Positions 35,791-44,544 of a DNA stretch of 64,000 nucleotides are shown here, in pieces (positions within the stretch are counted from its first letter, which is position 1; each line of letters opens with the position of its first letter). A program made the position numbers and the translations under genes. The notes beneath the pieces are model-generated. The model had not been told where the DNA came from. It worked only from the letters and a program-made list of their open reading frames with translations, and ran no database searches. The DNA lies in contig QFQX01000004.1 of the NCBI GenBank assembly GCA_003248775.1, forward strand, positions 104,812-168,811. Direction: 5' to 3'. The DNA comes from Shinella sp. (GTDB lineage Bacteria; Pseudomonadota; Alphaproteobacteria; Rhizobiales; Rhizobiaceae).

Positions 35791-37464
35791 ATGACCGAGA
35801 CCGCAGACATCATCATCAAGAACGCCAGGGTCCTGACCATGGACAGCGACAACCCGAAGGCGGAAGCCGTCGCGCTTTCCGGCAACAAGGTTCTTGCCGT
35901 CGGCACAGCTTCGGAAATCGAAGCACTTGCCACCGCATCGATGAAGATCATCGATGCCGGCGGAGCAACGGTGATGCCGGGCTTCAACGAAGCGCACATG
36001 CACATCTTCCCCGGCTCCGTCTCGCTGCGCCAGCTCAACCTGCACGGCGTCGAGGGCTTCGAGGCGCTGAAGGCCGCCATGCTGGAATACGCCGCCGCCA
36101 ATCCCGACGAGCCCCTGCTGATGGGCTTTTCCGCCGACTATTCGATCATCGGCCTCAACCAGCCGGTCACCCGCCAGCATCTCGACGCCATTATCCCCGA
36201 CCGTCCCTTCATGATGTTCGCGCCCGACCACCACACCGCCTGGGCCAACACCCCGGCGCTGGAAAAGGCCGGCCTGTTGCACGGCAAGGACGTCGGCGTC
36301 GGCAATGAAGTGGTGATGGGCGAGGACGGATTTGCGAGCGGCGAACTGCGTGAAGGCAATGCCTTCGGCCCTGTCGTGGCGCTCTCCTCCACCGGCGGCC
36401 GCGAGGAGTTCGGCATGGTGTCCGGTCTAGACCCGGAAAACGTCACGCCCGAACAATATGCGCTTGACCGCGCCATTCTGAAGACCGGTCTCGAATATTG
36501 CGCCACCTGGGGCATCACCTCGATCCAGAACTTCGACGGAAACCATTACCAGCTGCGCATCATGCGCGACCTGGAGCAGTCGGGAGAATTGCCGGTCCGC
36601 GTCCGCATTCCGTTCCACATCAGGAACTTCATGGATGTGTCCGTTCTGGACAACGCCGCCGAGTGGAAGAAGGAATTCGCCACCGACATGTTGCGCGGCG
36701 ATTTCGTCAAGGTCTTCATGGACGGCGTTCTCGACAGTCATACCGCCTATATGCTCGACGGTTATGGCGACCGACCGGGTTATACCTACGAGCCGCTGTT
36801 CACACCTGAAGCCTTCGACGCCATCGCCATCAAGGCTGACGGGCTGGGCCTCCAGATCGCCGTTCACGCCATCGGCAGCGCCGCGATCCGCCAGACGCTC
36901 GACGGCTTCGAGGCCGCCGTCAAGGCGAACGGCAAGCAGGACCTCCGCCATCGCATCGAACATATCGAGGTGATCCATCCCGACGATATCCCGCGTTTCA
37001 GGGAACTCGGCATCGTCGCGTCGATGCAGCCGGTACACTATCCGGGCGGCACATGCTTCCCGGCCGAACCCACCACGGCAAAGATCGGTGAGGATCGCTG
37101 GGCCTATGCCTATGCATGGCGGACGATGAAAGATGCCGGCGCTCCTGTGGTCTTCGCATCCGACTGGCCGGTCTCGCCGGTTTCTCCCTTCCAGTGCATT
37201 CAGGATGCGCTCACCCGCAAACCGTGGAAGGAGGGCCTTCCCGATCAGCGCTTCATGCTTGAGGAATCGCTCGAGGCCTACACCTCCATCGGCGCTTGGG
37301 TGGAATTCGCGGAAGACCGCAAGGGCAAGCTGAAGCCCGGTTTCCTCGCTGACGTGGTCATTCTCTCCCACGATATCGAAAGCATCCCGGCCGACGAAAT
37401 CATGGCAACCGTGCGCGCGGTGACCACGATCTGCGACGGACGCATCACCTATCAGGCAGCCTGA
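35791..37464 (+). CDS. Amidohydrolase, YtcJ-like, first of a tandem pair
   Basis: 557-residue metal-dependent hydrolase of the amidohydrolase superfamily (Amidohydro_3). The first metal motif HxH is in GFNEAHMHIFPGS; later ligands are in IAVHAIGSAAIRQ, RHRIEHIEVIHPDDIPR and VVFASDWPVSPVSPF. The N-terminal beta-sandwich part is IIIKNARVLTMDSDNPKAEAVAL. It closely resembles the next gene, with the same length and motif spacing, so the pair arose by duplication. ATG 35791 lies 22 bases after the serine-hydrolase stop. Substrate unknown; probably an amide or lactam. Confidence 0.9.
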   Translation: MTETADIIIKNARVLTMDSDNPKAEAVALSGNKVLAVGTASEIEALATASMKIIDAGGATVMPGFNEAHMHIFPGSVSLRQLNLHGVEGFEALKAAMLEYAAANPDEPLLMGFSADYSIIGLNQPVTRQHLDAIIPDRPFMMFAPDHHTAWANTPALEKAGLLHGKDVGVGNEVVMGEDGFASGELREGNAFGPVVALSSTGGREEFGMVSGLDPENVTPEQYALDRAILKTGLEYCATWGITSIQNFDGNHYQLRIMRDLEQSGELPVRVRIPFHIRNFMDVSVLDNAAEWKKEFATDMLRGDFVKVFMDGVLDSHTAYMLDGYGDRPGYTYEPLFTPEAFDAIAIKADGLGLQIAVHAIGSAAIRQTLDGFEAAVKANGKQDLRHRIEHIEVIHPDDIPRFRELGIVASMQPVHYPGGTCFPAEPTTAKIGEDRWAYAYAWRTMKDAGAPVVFASDWPVSPVSPFQCIQDALTRKPWKEGLPDQRFMLEESLEAYTSIGAWVEFAEDRKGKLKPGFLADVVILSHDIESIPADEIMATVRAVTTICDGRITYQAA

Positions 37465-37471
37465 ACCGTTT

Positions 37472-37498
37472 TTTGCCGTCCGCCAGTCGGGCGGCAAA
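37472..37498 (+). terminator. Hairpin between the two tandem amidohydrolases
   Basis: Stem TTTGCCGTCC with GGGCGGCAAA (one T-G pair, seven-base loop), directly after the first amidohydrolase. Preceded, not followed, by a T-run, so any terminator role would act on the opposite strand; more likely it stabilises the mRNA. Confidence 0.35.
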
Positions 37499-37536
37499 GC
37501 CCGCCCGACCCGGCCATTTCAAGGGACAAGCCACTC

Positions 37537-39210
37537 ATGACCGCGACCGCCGACCTCATCGTTCACAACGCCCGCATCCTCACCATGGATGATGAAAGCC
37601 CTAGGGCTGAAGCCGTCGCCATTGCGGGTAACAGGATTCTGGCCGTTGGCAGCAATGCTGAAATCCTGCCCCTCGCCAAGGCCGGGACGCGGATCATCGA
37701 TGCCGGCGGTGCAACCGTCCTTCCCGGTTTCAACGAAGCCCATATGCACATCTTCGGCGGTTCGGTTGGGCTGAACGAGCTTTCGCTGTTCAAGGTGCAG
37801 GGTTTCGACGCGTTGAAGAGCGCCATCCAGACCTATGCGACCGCCAATCCCGATCTCCCGCTGCTGGTGGCGCAATATGCCGATTACACCGTGATTTCGG
37901 AGGAAGAGCGCGTCACCCGCCACCATCTCGACCGCATCATTCCCGACCGTCCCTTCCTGATGTTCTCGCCGGATCATCACACGGCCTGGGCAAACACGAT
38001 CGCTCTGGAAAAGGCAGGCATCCTGCAGGGCCGCGATGTCGGCGTCGGCAATGAGATCGTCATGGGCGACGACGGTCTCGCGACCGGCGAACTGCGCGAA
38101 AGCAATGCAATCCGTCCCGTCTCCTCCATGAGCACATCGGGCGGCCGCGAGGGGCTGGGCGTCGGCACCGGTGGCGACCCGGAACATGTGACGGCGGAAG
38201 AGCGCGCCGGCGACATCGCAGTCATCAAACGCGGCCTCGCCCATTGCGCCTCGCTCGGCATCACCTCGTTCCAGAACATGGACGGCAGCCTCTACCAACT
38301 CGAAATGCTGCAGGAGATCGAGGACACCGACGGGCTTCCGGTCCGAGTCCGCATGCCCTTTCACATGAAGAACTTCATGCCGCTCTCCGCTATCGAGGAA
38401 AAAGCGGCCGCATGGCGGGCACGCTTCGACACCGACAAGCTCCGCAGCAACTTCGTCAAGATGTTCATGGATGGCGTCACCGAAGGCGAAACCGCCGTTT
38501 TTGTCGATGACTATAGCCACAAGCCCGGCTGGAAGGGCGATCCGCTGTTTTCCGCCGAGCATTTCAATTCCATCGCGGTCGAGGCCGACAGGCTTGGTCT
38601 ACCGATCACCGTGCATGCCATCGGCGACGGCGCGGTCCGCATGGTGCTGGACGGTTACGAAGCAGCCATCGAAGCGAACGGCAAGCGCGACAGCCGCAAC
38701 CGCATCGAACACATCGAGGTCGTGCATCCCGACGATGTCCCGCGCTTCGCAAAGCTTGGCACCGTCGCCTCGATGCAGCCGACCCATCCGCCGGGCTCGG
38801 CTGGCCTGCCGCTTGAACCTTACCTCACCTATATCGGCCGCGAACGCTGGCCCTTCGCCTTCGCCTGGAAGACGCTGGTCGACGCAGGCGCGAAAATCGT
38901 CTTCGCCACCGACTGGCCCGTCTCGCCGCTCGCACCTCTGAGTTGCATCAGTGACGCCATGACCCGCAAGCCATGGGCCGACGATATGCCCGACCACCGT
39001 CTCTCCCTGATGGAGACCCTTGCTGCCTACACCCGCACAAGCGCATGGGTAGAATTCATGGAAGATCGAAAGGGAAAGTTGAAAGAAGGCTTCCTCGCCG
39101 ATATCGTCGTTCTTTCCGGCGATATCGAGGCCTGCCCGGCCGGGGAAATCGCCGCTCTCAAACCCGTCGCAACGATCTGCGATGGCCGCATCACTTACGA
39201 GGCATCCTGA
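37537..39210 (+). CDS. Amidohydrolase, YtcJ-like, second of a tandem pair
   Basis: 557 residues. Motifs equal those of the preceding gene: GFNEAHMHIFGGS, ITVHAIGDGAVRMV, RNRIEHIEVVHPDDVPR and IVFATDWPVSPLAPL. Differences cluster in the regions that would line the substrate pocket, for example MQPTHPPGSAGLPLEP in place of MQPVHYPGGTCFPAEP, which suggests different substrates after duplication. It is followed seven bases later by a TetR gene. Confidence 0.9.
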   Translation: MTATADLIVHNARILTMDDESPRAEAVAIAGNRILAVGSNAEILPLAKAGTRIIDAGGATVLPGFNEAHMHIFGGSVGLNELSLFKVQGFDALKSAIQTYATANPDLPLLVAQYADYTVISEEERVTRHHLDRIIPDRPFLMFSPDHHTAWANTIALEKAGILQGRDVGVGNEIVMGDDGLATGELRESNAIRPVSSMSTSGGREGLGVGTGGDPEHVTAEERAGDIAVIKRGLAHCASLGITSFQNMDGSLYQLEMLQEIEDTDGLPVRVRMPFHMKNFMPLSAIEEKAAAWRARFDTDKLRSNFVKMFMDGVTEGETAVFVDDYSHKPGWKGDPLFSAEHFNSIAVEADRLGLPITVHAIGDGAVRMVLDGYEAAIEANGKRDSRNRIEHIEVVHPDDVPRFAKLGTVASMQPTHPPGSAGLPLEPYLTYIGRERWPFAFAWKTLVDAGAKIVFATDWPVSPLAPLSCISDAMTRKPWADDMPDHRLSLMETLAAYTRTSAWVEFMEDRKGKLKEGFLADIVVLSGDIEACPAGEIAALKPVATICDGRITYEAS

Positions 39211-39217
39211 CGAGGAC

Positions 39218-39880
39218 ATGAACGAAGACAGCAGACAATCGGCCGGAGCTCCCGCGGCAAGGAGCCCCGGCGCGACGAAAAAGGGAATAGAAACCCGAGC
39301 GCGCATCATCAGGGGCGCGATCGAGGCGGTGGAAAGCGAAGGCATGGAATCGCTGACCACGCGCAAGATCGCCGCGCGCGCCGGTGTGCAGCTCGCCACG
39401 CTGCACTACTATTTCGACAGCAAGGAAAGCCTGATGCTGGCGGTCCTTGAAGACCTCGTCACAGACATGGGCACGCGCTATACCAGTTCGGTGAACAGCG
39501 CCGACATGGACGACCGCATCGCCCAGCTCATCCGGCTGATCTGGCGCTATATCGGCGAGAACCCCAACCGCGAAATTTCCCAGATCGAACTGACGATCTA
39601 TGCCCTGCGCACCAAGGGCTCGGAATGGCTGGCAGCCAAGCAGTACAACACCTACATCGATTTCTACAGCCAGTTCGTGTTCCGCGACAGCGACATCCCG
39701 GAGCCTGAACGGACCCGCATCGCCAACGCCGTCACCCGCTTCATGCTGATCGGCATCGACGGGCTGATCCTGCAGAACTTCGCGCTCGGCGACACCGCCG
39801 TTGCCTCGGAAAGCGTCGAGGCACTGATCTTCACCACCCAGGCCTATCTGAAAAAGCTGATCGCCCAATCAGCAGCCTGA
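39218..39880 (+). CDS. TetR family transcriptional regulator
   Basis: 220 residues. The HTH is at about residues 27-75 (ETRARIIRGAIEAVESEGMESLTTRKIAARAGVQLATLHYYFDSKESLMLAVLEDL), and an all-helical ligand-binding domain follows. ATG 39218 has GAGGA five bases upstream. It lies at the end of the transporter/hydrolase operon, seven bases after the second amidohydrolase, and so is likely to respond to the compound handled by that operon. No symmetrical operator next to it is obvious. Confidence 0.9.
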   Translation: MNEDSRQSAGAPAARSPGATKKGIETRARIIRGAIEAVESEGMESLTTRKIAARAGVQLATLHYYFDSKESLMLAVLEDLVTDMGTRYTSSVNSADMDDRIAQLIRLIWRYIGENPNREISQIELTIYALRTKGSEWLAAKQYNTYIDFYSQFVFRDSDIPEPERTRIANAVTRFMLIGIDGLILQNFALGDTAVASESVEALIFTTQAYLKKLIAQSAA

Positions 39881-40003
39881 GCTCTCAGGACATCTTCATT
39901 TCGAACATGATCCCCGGCGTAACAGCCGGGGCCATGCGTGCGCGCGCGCTGATGATGGATTGCGGAAAATCAGGCTTGCAAGAAATACCCATATGTGAAA
40001 GAT

Positions 40004-40022
40004 AAATTCAAATAAGAATTTT
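40004..40022. promoter_or_regulatory. AAATTC-N6-GAATTT dyad with TTCAAATA core before the CoA-transferase gene
   Basis: Perfect dyad AAATTC-AAATAA-GAATTT at 40004-40021. Bases 40007-40022 (TTCAAATAAGAATTTT) match 43707-43722 before the lactonase gene in 15 of 16 positions. Related TTCATATAC sites lie between the IclR gene and the sugar transporter. It is a candidate IclR operator, 71 bases before the start at 40093. Confidence 0.6.
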
Positions 40023-40092
40023 GGCGAATGCAAACTCGCCATTCCAGCATCTGCCGTCGGCGTTCCGGCCGACATCTTGGGAGGAGATTGAC

Positions 40093-41250
40093 ATGCAGGA
40101 TGAAGCGGGCCCGCTGCTTGCGGGGCTGACCGTGATCGATATGAGCCAGTTCCTGTCGGGGCCTTACTGCTCGCTCCGCCTGCTCGACCTCGGCGCACGC
40201 GTCATCAAGATCGAACGGCCTGACGGCGGCGACCTTTCCCGTCGCCTCTACCTCTCGGATACCGAGGTCGGCGGCGATTCCACGCTGTTCCACGCCATCA
40301 ACCGCGGCAAGGAAAGCCTCGGCATCGACCTGAAGAACCCTGACGACCTCGCCTTCCTGCGCAAGCTGCTGGGTAGCGCGGACGTGATGATCCAGAACTT
40401 CCGTCCCGGCGTGATCGAGCGCCTCGGGCTCGACTACGAAGCGGTGAAGGCCATCAATCCGAAGATCGTCTACGCCTCGATCAGCGGCTATGGCGAAGAG
40501 GGACCGTGGGTCATGCGCCCCGGCCAGGATCTGCTCGCGCAGGCCCGCTCCGGCGTGATGTGGCTGAACGGCGACGAGAACCAGGGGCCCGTGCCCCTCG
40601 GGCTTTCCATCGCCGACATGCTGGCCGGTGCCAACACCTGCCAGGCCATCCTCGCCGCCCTCGTGCGCCGCGGCGTGTCGGGCAAGGGCGCGCATGTGCA
40701 GACCAGCCTGCTGGAAAGCCTTGTCGACCTGCAATTCGAGCTTCTGACCACCCATCTGAACGACGGCCGTCGCCTTCCGAAGCGCGCCTCCTTCCGCAAC
40801 GCCAATGCCTATCTCTCCGCGCCCTACGGCGTCTATCCGGCCAAGGACGGCTATCTCGCCATCGCCATGACGCCGATCGGTCGCCTGCAGGATCTTCTTG
40901 GCATCGAGGCTCTGGCTCCCTTCCGCGACGATCCGAAATCGTGGTTCACCCGCCGCGACGAGATCAAGCAGATCATCGCCGACCGCATCGCGACCGAGAC
41001 TGTCGAGCACTGGCTTGCCATTCTGGAGCCTGCCGACATCTGGTGCTCGAAGGTCATGGAATGGCCGGAACTTCTGGAGAGCGAAGGCTTCCGTCTGCTC
41101 GACATGCTGCAGACCGTCACCCGCGAGGATGATGTCGCGATCGGCACCACCCGCTGCCCCGTTCGTGTCGATGGCAAGCGGCCCTATGGCGGCCGCGCGG
41201 CCCCACTGGTCGGAGAACACACGGCAAAGATCAGGGCGGAGTTCGCGTAA
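40093..41250 (+). CDS. CaiB/BaiF family (class III) CoA-transferase
   Basis: 385 residues. Moves CoA between carboxylic acids. The family start LLAGLTVIDMSQFLSGPYCSLRLLDLGARVIKIERPDGGD is followed by INRGKESLGIDLKNPDD. The catalytic Asp should lie in the stretch QDLLAQARSGVMW. An in-frame ATG upstream at 40021 overlaps the operator dyad, so ATG 40093 with GGAGATT is preferred. It overlaps the next gene by one base (TAATG). Its place in a sugar-acid regulon suggests that an acid product is activated with CoA, but this is not proven. Confidence 0.9.
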   Translation: MQDEAGPLLAGLTVIDMSQFLSGPYCSLRLLDLGARVIKIERPDGGDLSRRLYLSDTEVGGDSTLFHAINRGKESLGIDLKNPDDLAFLRKLLGSADVMIQNFRPGVIERLGLDYEAVKAINPKIVYASISGYGEEGPWVMRPGQDLLAQARSGVMWLNGDENQGPVPLGLSIADMLAGANTCQAILAALVRRGVSGKGAHVQTSLLESLVDLQFELLTTHLNDGRRLPKRASFRNANAYLSAPYGVYPAKDGYLAIAMTPIGRLQDLLGIEALAPFRDDPKSWFTRRDEIKQIIADRIATETVEHWLAILEPADIWCSKVMEWPELLESEGFRLLDMLQTVTREDDVAIGTTRCPVRVDGKRPYGGRAAPLVGEHTAKIRAEFA

Positions 41251-42386
41251 TGGCCATCACCCTGAAAGGCATGACCTGGAGCCATCCCCGCGGTTACGAC
41301 CCGATGGTGGCCTGCTCCGCCGACTGGTGGGAAAAGACCGGCGTGACGGTCGAGTGGGACAAGCGCTCCCTACAGGATTTCGAGAGCTTTCCCGTCGAGG
41401 AACTTGCCCGCGGCTACGACCTGATCGTCATCGATCATCCCCATGTCGGGCAGATCACCGCGGAAAACTGCCTCACCCCGCTGGAACAGCCCGAGCGACA
41501 GAGCGAATTCGAAGCATTGTCGGCGGGCACCGTCGGCGCATCCTTTCCCAGCTACAACTGGCAGGGCCATCAATGGGCCTTCCCCATCGACGCTGCAACG
41601 CAGGTGCTTGCATGGCGGCCCGACCGGCTGGAGGCCCCACCAACCAAATGGGAAGACGTGCTGCATCTGGCGCGTCGCGGCGGCGTGCTCCTGCCGCTAC
41701 GCCCGCCCCATTCGCTGATGAGCTTCTTCACCCTTTGCGGCCAGCTTGGACGCCCCTGCTCCGTCGACAAGAAGACACCCTTTGCAGACAGCGAGACCGG
41801 CAGCAAAGCGCTGGAAATGATCCGCGAACTGGCAAGCCTGATCGATCCGGCCTGCCTGACGATGGACCCCATCGCAGTGCTCGACACCATGGGCGATGCA
41901 AGTTCACCCGTTGCGGTCTCGCCGCTCATCTACGGCTATGTCAGTTATTCGCTGGCCGGTTTCCGCCCTGCCCGCATCGCCTTTGCCGACATGCCGCTGG
42001 TTGGCGACAGCGCGTACAAGGGTTCAGCGCTGGGCGGCACCGGCATCGCTGTTTCGGCATTCTCGCAGAACCGGCAGGCCGCAATCGATTTCGCCTACTG
42101 GATCGCCGGAGGCCCCGTGCAGGCTGACAGTTATTGGCGCTCGGGTGGCCAGCCCGGCCACGCTGCCGGATGGGAAGACGATGGCGCGAATGCCGCCACG
42201 CTCGATTTCTACCGCGCCACCCGCCGCACGCTGGAAGGCGCATGGCTCCGCCCGCGGCATGACGGCTACATGCCGTTCCAGGAAGAAGCGTCCCACATCG
42301 TCAACAACGCCGTCACCAGCGCGATTTCCATCGACACGGCAATTGAGCAACTGAATGACGGCTTCGTGAAGAGTTTCCGGGGATAG
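41250..42386 (+). CDS. Extracellular-solute-binding-like protein lacking a signal peptide
   Basis: 378 residues with the two-lobe pattern of ABC binding proteins of the sugar type (FPVEELARGYDLIVIDHPHVGQI, SYNWQGHQWAFPIDAATQVLAWRPDRL, GGTGIAVSAFSQNRQAAIDFAYWIAGG). The N-terminus MAITLKGMTWSHPRGYDPMVACS has no hydrophobic export segment, and no upstream in-frame start adds one because the CoA-transferase gene fills the space. It is therefore probably cytoplasmic and may sense or carry a ligand, or be an accessory to the CoA-transferase, with which it is coupled. Confidence 0.8.
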   Translation: MAITLKGMTWSHPRGYDPMVACSADWWEKTGVTVEWDKRSLQDFESFPVEELARGYDLIVIDHPHVGQITAENCLTPLEQPERQSEFEALSAGTVGASFPSYNWQGHQWAFPIDAATQVLAWRPDRLEAPPTKWEDVLHLARRGGVLLPLRPPHSLMSFFTLCGQLGRPCSVDKKTPFADSETGSKALEMIRELASLIDPACLTMDPIAVLDTMGDASSPVAVSPLIYGYVSYSLAGFRPARIAFADMPLVGDSAYKGSALGGTGIAVSAFSQNRQAAIDFAYWIAGGPVQADSYWRSGGQPGHAAGWEDDGANAATLDFYRATRRTLEGAWLRPRHDGYMPFQEEASHIVNNAVTSAISIDTAIEQLNDGFVKSFRG

Positions 42387-42415
42387 CCCGGAGCCGCACT
42401 CTGGCTCTGTCGGGT

Positions 42416-42460
42416 CATCAATGTCACCATGAACGGATTCCTTTCATGGTGACATTGATG
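42416..42460 (+). promoter_or_regulatory. 18-bp perfect hairpin covering the ynfA start
   Basis: CATCAATGTCACCATGAA (42416-42433) pairs perfectly with 42443-42460 around a nine-base loop. The 3' strand contains both possible ATG starts of the YnfA gene (42446 and 42458) and its ribosome-binding region. The fold would block translation initiation; it could also be the terminator of the upstream gene. Confidence 0.65.
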
Positions 42461-42796
42461 CATCCCATATTTTCCACCGGCGCCATTTATGCCGCTGCCG
42501 CCTTCTGCGAAATCGCCGGCTGCTTTGCCTTCTGGGCCTGGCTGAAACTGTCGAAATCCATCTTATGGCTGGCGCCGGGCGCGGCTCTTCTCATCGCCTT
42601 TGCCTCGCTGCTGACGCTCGTGCCGAGCGAAGCCGCAGGCCGCGCCTATGCCGCCTATGGCGGCGTCTACATCCTCGCCTCTCTGGTATGGCTGTGGCTC
42701 GTCGAAGGGCAGATGCCGGACCGCTGGGACGTCACCGGCTCGCTACTGGCGCTTGCAGGTGCCGCCGTCATCCTGTTTGCCCCTCGCGCCGCCTGA
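42458..42796 (+). CDS. YnfA family (UPF0060) small membrane protein
   Basis: 112 residues (116 from an alternative ATG at 42446) with four predicted helices. Typical segments are AIYAAAAFCEIAGCFAFWAWLKLSKSILWLAPG and AAYGGVYILASLVWLWLVEGQMPDRWDVTGSLLALAGAAVILFAPR. YnfA proteins resemble small multidrug-resistance transporters but their role is poorly known. The start lies in a long perfect hairpin. It is convergent with the lactonase gene. Confidence 0.9.
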   Translation: MHPIFSTGAIYAAAAFCEIAGCFAFWAWLKLSKSILWLAPGAALLIAFASLLTLVPSEAAGRAYAAYGGVYILASLVWLWLVEGQMPDRWDVTGSLLALAGAAVILFAPRAA

Positions 42797-42820
42797 GCTG
42801 GGCTTCGCTTTGCCCGACGC

Positions 42821-43654
42821 TCAGATTTTCCAGAGCGAGCGGGCATTCCCATAGAGAACCCGCGTCTTATCATCGAGGCTGACGCCGGAAAGCAGCGCGT
42901 GGGTCGCGCCCACCCAGGTCGAAAGCCCGCCGCCCAGCGTACAGACAGGCCAGTCGCTGCCCCAGACCATGCGGTCGAAGCCGAAGTTCTCGGCCACATG
43001 GGCGAAATAGGGTTTCAGGTCTTCCAGCGTCCAGCTCTCTGCTCCGTAGGCCGGCAAACCGGAGAGCTTGACGGTCACATTCGAGCGCCGGGCGATTTCC
43101 GCCATCGACCCCTTCCACACATCGAAGCCGCCGCCCTTGATATCCGGTATGCCGCAATGGTCGAGCACGAAGGAGACGTCCGGGGCGAGATCGGCGAGCG
43201 CAACGGCCTTTTCCAGCTGATGCGGCAGAACACAGATGTCGAACACCAGCCCGGTCCCAGAGAGACGCCGGATATTTTCACGAAACAGCGCGCCTTCGGA
43301 GAAATCGTCCGGCATCACATGCAACACGCGGCGGAAGCCCCGCACGAAACGGTTACCGAGCACCCGTTCGAGATAAACAGGAAAATCCGCTGATTCGGGC
43401 CGGCAGGCGGCGATAGCCCCGGCAAGCTGGCTTCCCTCGGTAGAGGCAAGACGCTCGATCATCGCCGTTTCCGCCTCGATATCGGCCTCCGCCACATCGA
43501 CTTCCATATGCAGGGTCGCGGAAATCCCGAGACGACGCGCCTCCTGCAGGTAGGTATCGTAGGTGAAGTCGGCATCGAGCGGCGGCACACCGGCGAGCCA
43601 CGGATAGGAAAGCTGTCCCCTGTAGATCAGGTGCAGATGGGTATCGACGATCAT
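42821..43654 (-). CDS. Amidohydrolase family 2 protein, probable L-fucono-1,5-lactonase
   Basis: 277 residues, COG3618-type TIM-barrel hydrolase. The N-terminal HxH-type motif is MIVDTHLHLIYRGQLSYPWLAG, later His/Asp ligands are in SFVLDHCGIPDIK and FDRMVWGSDWPVCTL. Family members open sugar lactones such as L-fuconolactone and L-rhamnono-lactone. The gene lies beside the IclR gene and opposite the fucose operon, with an IclR-like site upstream, and its activity is the one missing from that operon. It would convert the lactone made by the dehydrogenase to L-fuconate. Confidence 0.87.
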   Translation of the reverse strand: MIVDTHLHLIYRGQLSYPWLAGVPPLDADFTYDTYLQEARRLGISATLHMEVDVAEADIEAETAMIERLASTEGSQLAGAIAACRPESADFPVYLERVLGNRFVRGFRRVLHVMPDDFSEGALFRENIRRLSGTGLVFDICVLPHQLEKAVALADLAPDVSFVLDHCGIPDIKGGGFDVWKGSMAEIARRSNVTVKLSGLPAYGAESWTLEDLKPYFAHVAENFGFDRMVWGSDWPVCTLGGGLSTWVGATHALLSGVSLDDKTRVLYGNARSLWKI

Positions 43655-43706
43655 CCGGGTCTCCTCCTCGAATTCGCGGGGAAACCTGCCACAGAAAAAT
43701 CAGCTG

Positions 43707-43725
43707 TTCAAATACGAATTTTTGA
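43707..43725. promoter_or_regulatory. TTCAAATACGAATTTT site before the lactonase gene
   Basis: Dyad TCAAA-N8-TTTGA (43708-43725), identical to the site at 40007-40022 except for one base over 16 positions. It lies between the divergent-in-order lactonase gene (start 43654, minus strand) and the stop of the IclR gene. Candidate operator of the IclR regulator. Confidence 0.6.
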
Positions 43726-43729
43726 GGCT

Positions 43730-44521
43730 TCAACCCTCGGCCTTGAAGTCGGAGCCGGTCATCTCCGAGAGCTTGCGGGTGGTCTCCAGCAAAAGCTGAA
43801 TGCTGTTGGTAATATCCGGCGCGCCGGGCGTGTTGATCAGCGTGATATAGGGCACCGTCAGCGATGCGATCACCTTGCCGTCGGCCCCCAGAACGGGAGC
43901 TGACAGGTTGATGACGCCGGCCGTCTGCGCGCTCGGCATCATCTCGTAGCCGCGCGCGCGGATCTGATCGAGCCGCGACAGGAATTCCGGCGTGACCTTG
44001 TTGTGGTCGCCACTGCTGCCGAGGTTTTCCGCGATCATCATCTCGCGCTCCTCCTTCGTATGGAAGGCGAGCAGCACATGGCCGGAGCCCGTATCGAACA
44101 GGCTGATCCGCGAGCCGACACGGATGGAAATACCCCAGTAACCCGGCGCTTCCTGCTGGGCGATGACCACCGGATAGCCCCGGTCGAAAACGACGAGCTG
44201 GTTCGCCTGGCGAGACGCCTCGGCAAGCTCACGCATCAGCGGAACGGCGAAGGAAACGAGCCTGCGCACGGGCGCATGAAGCTGGGCCAGCCCGAAAAGC
44301 TTCAGGGTCAACGCGAAGCGGTCACCGTCGATGCGGGTCACGTAGCCGCGCTTCACCAGCCGGTCGAGCATTCGGTAGAATTCGTTCGGGCTGCGATCGA
44401 GACGCTTGGCGATTTCGGCCTGCGTCAGCCCGCCGTCGACGGCGGCCAGAAGCTCGAGAATATCCAGTCCCTTGTCCAGCGCCGGCGCGCGATAGCGGTC
44501 GTTGTCGTCTTCTGTCACCAC
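43730..44521 (-). CDS. IclR family transcriptional regulator
   Basis: 263 residues. The N-terminal winged HTH is APALDKGLDILELLAAVDGGLTQAEIAKRLDRSPNEFYRMLDRLVKRGYV; the C-terminal effector domain includes GYPVVIAQQEAPGYWGISIRVGSRISLFDTGSGHVLLAF. It is divergent from the sugar ABC operon and upstream of the lactonase gene on the same strand. The effector is probably the sugar or a sugar acid of the pathway. Related AT-rich sites lie before three neighbouring units, consistent with a local regulon. Confidence 0.93.
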   Translation of the reverse strand: MVTEDDNDRYRAPALDKGLDILELLAAVDGGLTQAEIAKRLDRSPNEFYRMLDRLVKRGYVTRIDGDRFALTLKLFGLAQLHAPVRRLVSFAVPLMRELAEASRQANQLVVFDRGYPVVIAQQEAPGYWGISIRVGSRISLFDTGSGHVLLAFHTKEEREMMIAENLGSSGDHNKVTPEFLSRLDQIRARGYEMMPSAQTAGVINLSAPVLGADGKVIASLTVPYITLINTPGAPDITNSIQLLLETTRKLSEMTGSDFKAEG

Positions 44522-44544
44522 GCACTCCCCAATGAATAGATTAA

